From: Bacteroidetes bacterium UBA4408
Lineage (GTDB): Bacteria > Bacteroidota > Bacteroidia > UBA4408
NCBI GenBank assembly: GCA_002389785.1
Contig: DGQS01000001.1
Location: 1 to 9,844, forward strand
Reading direction: 5' to 3'
DNA: 9,844 bases
Shown: piece by piece, positions 6,624 through 9,844 of the stretch
How positions within the stretch are numbered: the first letter of the stretch is position 1
Layout of the letters: the number at the start of each line of letters is the position of its first letter
The notes under the pieces: model-generated
What the model was told of the DNA's origin: nothing
Seen by the model: only the letters and a program-made list of their open reading frames with translations
Database searches by the model: none
Translations under genes and position numbers: made by a program

Positions 6624-7478
6624 TTATGCATGAAGCGGAAATACTGAATTTGCTAATGAATAACTTTCAAGTAACTGCGCTTTATTAAGTTTTGGATCCA
6701 GCTTATTTGTTTCTAAATAATGGATCAAACTTTCGGTTGAGAGATTTCCTACTAAATTATCGTTTGCCATTGGGCAGCCCCCGAAACCATGTATGGCAAC
6801 ATCAAAACGTCTACAACCACTAGTATAAGCCGCTCCAATTTTTTCGAAGCGGGTTTCCGGTGTTGAATGTAAATGTGCTCCAAATTCAATCGCGTTGAAT
6901 CGAGGAATTAAATTAGAAAATAAATATTCAATACTTTCAGGAGTGCTAACTCCAACGGTATCTGATAAGGCTATAATTTTTATTCCCATGCGGTGAAGCA
7001 TTCCGGTCCAATAAATTGCCACATCACTGCTCCATTCATCCCCATAAGGATTTCCAAAAGCCATAGAAATATAAATTACCAACTTTTTATTATTGCGTTC
7101 ACACAAGTTTTGAATTTCTTCCACACGTATTAAGCTTTCTTGAATTGTAGCATTAGTATTACGCATTTGAAATGTTTCTGAAATAGAGAAAGGATAACCA
7201 AGATAATTTATTTCTTCAAATTCAACTGCAGCTTCAGCTCCTCGTGTATTGGCTACAATTGCGAGTAATTTTGAGGAGGTATTAGAAAGGTCGAGTCCGG
7301 CTAAAACTTCGGATGTATCTCGTAATTGAGGTATTGCTTTAGGCGAAACAAAACTTCCGAAATCGATGGTGTCGAATCCAACTCTTAACAAACTATTGAT
7401 ATAATCAATCTTTTTTTGAGTTGGAATAAATTCTTCAATTCCTTGCATGGCATCTCTTGGACATTCAATTATTTTCAT
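6624..7478 (-). CDS. mvaB: Hydroxymethylglutaryl-CoA lyase family protein (Bacteroidota clade)
   Basis: The family cleaves HMG-CoA to acetoacetate and acetyl-CoA, in bacteria usually the last step of leucine breakdown. The 284-residue protein is a DRE-TIM barrel. Family marks include PRD with R8 and D9, GSFVSPKAIPQ at 41-51, LSDTVGVSTPE at 171-181, the metal-site histidines in GAHLH (H202, H204), and GFGGCP with the catalytic-loop cysteine C235, then GNLSTE with N245. It differs from the human and Pseudomonas type: the start of the site reads ECPRDAM instead of EVGPRDG (one residue shorter), the loop from the cysteine to the GN asparagine is one residue longer, and the position of human E72 is D39. 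I recall the same form throughout Bacteroidota, so it is a clade trait rather than decay. It follows pyrD by 43 bases on the same strand. The symbol is by homology; the substrate is probable, not certain. Confidence 0.83.
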   Translation of the reverse strand: MKIIECPRDAMQGIEEFIPTQKKIDYINSLLRVGFDTIDFGSFVSPKAIPQLRDTSEVLAGLDLSNTSSKLLAIVANTRGAEAAVEFEEINYLGYPFSISETFQMRNTNATIQESLIRVEEIQNLCERNNKKLVIYISMAFGNPYGDEWSSDVAIYWTGMLHRMGIKIIALSDTVGVSTPESIEYLFSNLIPRFNAIEFGAHLHSTPETRFEKIGAAYTSGCRRFDVAIHGFGGCPMANDNLVGNLSTESLIHYLETNKLDPKLNKAQLLESYSLANSVFPLHA

Positions 7479-7521
7479 TTTTTTGGACTGTTGTTTAGCT
7501 TTGTTTTTATGAATTGATTTC

Positions 7522-8589
7522 TTAATTGCTAGAATGTTGCTGCTTAATTTTGCCCACTTCTGAATTCAATAGTTTTACATTAATTTCTTTAATTAAGGAA
7601 GGTCCTTCATAAATAAATCCTGTATATACTTGTACTAAGGTAGCACCTGCATTTAATTTTTCAAGTGCATCTTCGGCAGAGTGTATTCCACCAACCGCTA
7701 TTATAGGAAGTTTTCCTTTACTTTTAAGTGAAATGTATTTCACAACCTCAGTTGAATGTTTTTTTAAAGGCTTCCCACTGAGACCGCCGGGCCCAATGGA
7801 ATTAATTAACTCACTATCACTTAATAAATGAGATCGCTCTATTGTTGTATTTGTTGCGATTATTCCATCAATCTTCAATTGCATTACAATATCAATAATT
7901 TCATCCAATTGTTGGGTGCTTAAGTCAGGCGCTATTTTCAGCAAAATGGGTTTATTCAAGGGTTTTGTAGCAGCAAGTTCTTTTAAGCGCGATAGCAATG
8001 CTGTTAGTGGCTCTTTATCTTGCAATGCCCGCAGATCGGGAGTGTTGGGTGAACTTACATTAACTACAAAATAGTCAACTACTTCATAAAGAGCGTCAAA
8101 GCACTTTACATAGTCGTCTACAGCTACTTCATTTGGTGTAGTTTTATTTTTACCAATATTCCCACCAATTAATATATCTCGGTTGCGCTTTTTTAATCTT
8201 TTTGCTGCTTCAACTACGCCTTCATTATTAAACCCCATACGGTTAATTAATGCATTATCTTCTGGTAATCGAAACATTCGGGGTAAAGGATTTCCCGGTT
8301 GTGGTAAAGGCGTAACAGTACCAATTTCAATAAAGCCAAACCCCAAACAACTTAATTCATTTACCAGTTTTGCATCTTTATCAAAACCTGCAGCCAATCC
8401 TACTGGATTTTGAAATTTCAATCCAAATACTTTACGCTGCAAGCGTGTATCATGATTACAAAAATAACTGGAGACAAGTTTGGATACAAATGGAATTTTA
8501 AAACTTAACTTTAGAAAGTTAAAAACCAAATGATGCACCCTTTCAGGTGAAACAGAAAAAAGTATTGGTCGAATTAAAAATTTATACAT
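7522..8589 (-). CDS. pyrD: Dihydroorotate dehydrogenase (quinone), class 2
   Basis: PyrD oxidises dihydroorotate to orotate with FMN and passes electrons to membrane quinone, the fourth step of pyrimidine synthesis. The 355 residues and the amphipathic N-terminal extension ([20 protein letters not shown]) mark the membrane-associated class 2. FMN and substrate motifs: [13 protein letters not shown] at 61-73, [19 protein letters not shown] at 83-101, RMGFNNEG at 117-124, GGNIGKNK at 142-149, and NVSSPNTP at 177-184, where S180 aligns with the catalytic base S175 of E. coli. The FMN-phosphate site is GPGGLSG at 266-272 and [10 protein letters not shown] at 299-308. The usual NTPGLR reads NTPDLR (D185), a small oddity outside the catalytic serine. 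It is the first gene of a likely two-gene unit with the HMG-CoA lyase homologue, though no shared pathway is evident. Confidence 0.97.
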   Translation of the reverse strand: MYKFLIRPILFSVSPERVHHLVFNFLKLSFKIPFVSKLVSSYFCNHDTRLQRKVFGLKFQNPVGLAAGFDKDAKLVNELSCLGFGFIEIGTVTPLPQPGNPLPRMFRLPEDNALINRMGFNNEGVVEAAKRLKKRNRDILIGGNIGKNKTTPNEVAVDDYVKCFDALYEVVDYFVVNVSSPNTPDLRALQDKEPLTALLSRLKELAATKPLNKPILLKIAPDLSTQQLDEIIDIVMQLKIDGIIATNTTIERSHLLSDSELINSIGPGGLSGKPLKKHSTEVVKYISLKSKGKLPIIAVGGIHSAEDALEKLNAGATLVQVYTGFIYEGPSLIKEINVKLLNSEVGKIKQQHSSN

Positions 8590-8663
8590 AGAGATTACTG
8601 ACGAAATGTTTTGAAATCCTTTAAATTCAAGACAAATAGTCGGCTAAAATTGAAAAGACAAGC

Positions 8664-8671
8664 CAAAATTA
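8664..8671 (-). promoter_or_regulatory. Candidate -7 box for pyrD
   Basis: The reverse strand reads TAATTTTG here, a full match to TAnnTTTG, about 75 bases before the pyrD ATG. No TTG box lies 17-23 bases upstream of it, so the call rests on one element in AT-rich DNA. Confidence 0.3.
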
Positions 8672-8680
8672 CTTAATTAC

Positions 8681-8709
8681 TTGCAAATTCATTGTGGGAA
8701 TATTTTTTG
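8681..8709 (+). promoter_or_regulatory. Candidate clpB promoter
   Basis: TTG at 8681-8683 is followed after 17 bases by TATTTTTTG (8701-8709), which is the -7 box TAnnTTTG with one extra T. The start site would be near 8714 and the leader about 50 bases. I see no CIRCE inverted repeat in the 175-base gap, so no HrcA-type heat-shock control is evident. The leader is A-rich and has no Shine-Dalgarno sequence. Confidence 0.3.
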
Positions 8710-8764
8710 AAAGAAAAAGGAAGCATTTATTGAAAAAGTTAAGAAGAATAAAAATCAAACAAAC

Positions 8765-9844
8765 ATGAACTTAAAAAATTATACAATAAAATCTCAAGAA
8801 GCTATTCAGGAAGCACAGAATATAGCTATTGCTAATGATCAACAGGCAATTGAAAATGGTCATTTATTAAAGGGAATTTTCAATGTGGATGAAAACGTTA
8901 CTCCATTTATCCTAAAAAAATTAAATGTCAACACCGTTAATTTTGAAAATGCGCTCGATAAAATTATCGAAACTTATCCCAAGGTAAATGGTGGAAATCC
9001 TTATTTATCAAATGCGGCCAATCAATCAATTGTAAAAGCTAGCACGTACTTAAAAGATTTTAAAGATGAGTTTGTATCCATCGAACACTTGCTGTTAGGA
9101 ATATTGGCAACGAAGGATACAATTTCGCAAATGATGAAAGACAATGGCATCAATGAAAAGGATTTGAAAGCAGCAATCGCTGATTTGCGAAAAGGAGCTA
9201 GTGCTAATTCTGCAAGTGCCGACGAAAGCTACAATTCATTAAATAAATATGCAATCAATCTTAACGAGCAAGTTCGCAAGGGCAAACTCGATCCGGTTAT
9301 TGGTAGAGATGAAGAAATAAGAAGAGTATTGCAAATTTTGACAAGAAGAACCAAAAATAATCCCATCCTTATTGGAGAGCCGGGAGTAGGTAAAACTGCC
9401 ATTGCTGAAGGCTTAGCCCATCGAATAGTAAATGGAGATGTTCCCGAAAATTTAAAATCGAAATTAATTTATTCGCTCGATATGGGTGCTTTAATAGCAG
9501 GTGCTAAATACAAAGGCGAATTTGAAGAACGATTAAAATCGGTTGTAAAAGAGGTTATAGCTGCTGATGGCGAAATCGTATTATTTATTGATGAAATACA
9601 TACACTTGTGGGAGCCGGTGGTGGTGAAGGTGCCATGGATGCTGCCAATATTTTAAAACCTGCATTGGCAAGAGGTGAGTTGAGAGCTATTGGTGCTACA
9701 ACCTTAAATGAATATCAAAAATACTTTGAGAAAGATAAAGCCTTGGAACGTCGTTTTCAAAAGGTATTGATTGATGAACCTACTGCCGATGTTGCTATTT
9801 CGATATTGCGTGGAATAAAAGAAAAATATGAAACCCACCACAAA
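8765..9844 (+). CDS. clpB: ATP-dependent chaperone ClpB, 5' part only
   Basis: ClpB is a hexameric AAA+ disaggregase that pulls proteins out of aggregates together with DnaK. The frame is open from the ATG at 8765 to the window end, giving 360 of an expected roughly 860 residues. Seen in order: the Clp N-domain with its two repeats at about 1-145, a Ser/Ala-rich linker at 144-154, then the first AAA+ module with [13 protein letters not shown] at 175-187, Walker A GEPGVGKT at 204-211, the pore loop KYKGEFEER at 248-256, Walker [11 protein letters not shown] at 271-280, [13 protein letters not shown] at 283-295, sensor-1 region AIGATT at 308-313 and arginine-finger region ALERRF at 326-331. The middle coiled coil that separates ClpB from ClpA and ClpC lies beyond the edge, so the paralogue call relies on overall similarity of the visible part. 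Confidence 0.92.
   Translation, partial: MNLKNYTIKSQEAIQEAQNIAIANDQQAIENGHLLKGIFNVDENVTPFILKKLNVNTVNFENALDKIIETYPKVNGGNPYLSNAANQSIVKASTYLKDFKDEFVSIEHLLLGILATKDTISQMMKDNGINEKDLKAAIADLRKGASANSASADESYNSLNKYAINLNEQVRKGKLDPVIGRDEEIRRVLQILTRRTKNNPILIGEPGVGKTAIAEGLAHRIVNGDVPENLKSKLIYSLDMGALIAGAKYKGEFEERLKSVVKEVIAADGEIVLFIDEIHTLVGAGGGEGAMDAANILKPALARGELRAIGATTLNEYQKYFEKDKALERRFQKVLIDEPTADVAISILRGIKEKYETHHK

Noticed and set aside
8183..8413. 76-codon plus-strand frame inside pyrD
   Set aside because: Antisense to the conserved FMN-site region of pyrD, whose conservation explains the open frame.
7522..8589. D185 in the pyrD NTPDLR motif as a sign of lost function
   Set aside because: The catalytic serine S180 and all FMN motifs are present, and the position tolerates change in relatives as far as I recall.
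8590..8764. Searched the pyrD-clpB gap for a CIRCE element, small RNA or small gene
   Set aside because: No inverted repeat of useful length and no frame with a start and plausible composition was found, only weak promoter-like boxes.

Overview
The window looks like ordinary chromosomal DNA of a Bacteroidota (Bacteroidetes) bacterium. The reasons are AT-rich coding DNA, start codons with A/T-rich leaders and no clear Shine-Dalgarno sequence, promoter-like boxes of the TTG-N17-23-TAnnTTTG type, proteins that resemble family forms I know from Bacteroidota, and a gene neighbourhood (GT5 glycogen-synthase-like gene divergent from panC, then a UPF0104 membrane protein and radA) that I recall from that phylum. 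No genus can be named from the sequence alone. I see no IS element, phage gene, CRISPR array, tRNA, rRNA or toxin-antitoxin pair, and no intergenic stretch longer than 175 bases.

Layout. At the left edge (1-302, minus) is the first 100 codons of a glycogen/starch-synthase-like protein. It is divergent from a plus-strand run: panC (469-1314), a UPF0104/LPG-synthase-type membrane protein (1368-2393), a stand-alone heptose-phosphate adenylyltransferase rfaE2 (2371-2862, overlapping the previous gene by 23 bases), a multi-spanning GT-C glycosyltransferase (2867-4393), radA (4403-5770) and kdsB (5865-6614). Gaps of -23, 4 and 9 bases from UPF0104 to radA indicate one transcription unit; panC and kdsB may belong to it. 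Next, an HMG-CoA lyase homologue (6624-7478) and pyrD (7522-8589) lie on the minus strand as a pyrD-first pair that converges on kdsB with 9 bases between. Finally clpB starts at 8765 on the plus strand and runs off the right edge after 360 codons.

How the genes fit together. rfaE2 (ADP-heptose supply) and kdsB (CMP-Kdo supply) both make activated sugars for the lipopolysaccharide inner core. The GT-C enzyme and the UPF0104 protein between or beside them are plausible membrane partners in envelope glycan or lipid work, but that link rests only on position. panC (pantothenate), pyrD (pyrimidines), radA (recombination and repair), the HMG-CoA lyase homologue (probably leucine breakdown) and clpB (disaggregation) are housekeeping functions with no shared pathway.

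Nothing here amounts to a new defence, mobile or secretion system. The points most worth a second look are the loss of the KTGGL-type loop in the glycogen-synthase-like protein, two one-residue length changes and a Glu-to-Asp change around the active site of the HMG-CoA lyase homologue, the unassigned GT-C enzyme, and the absence of panD after panC.
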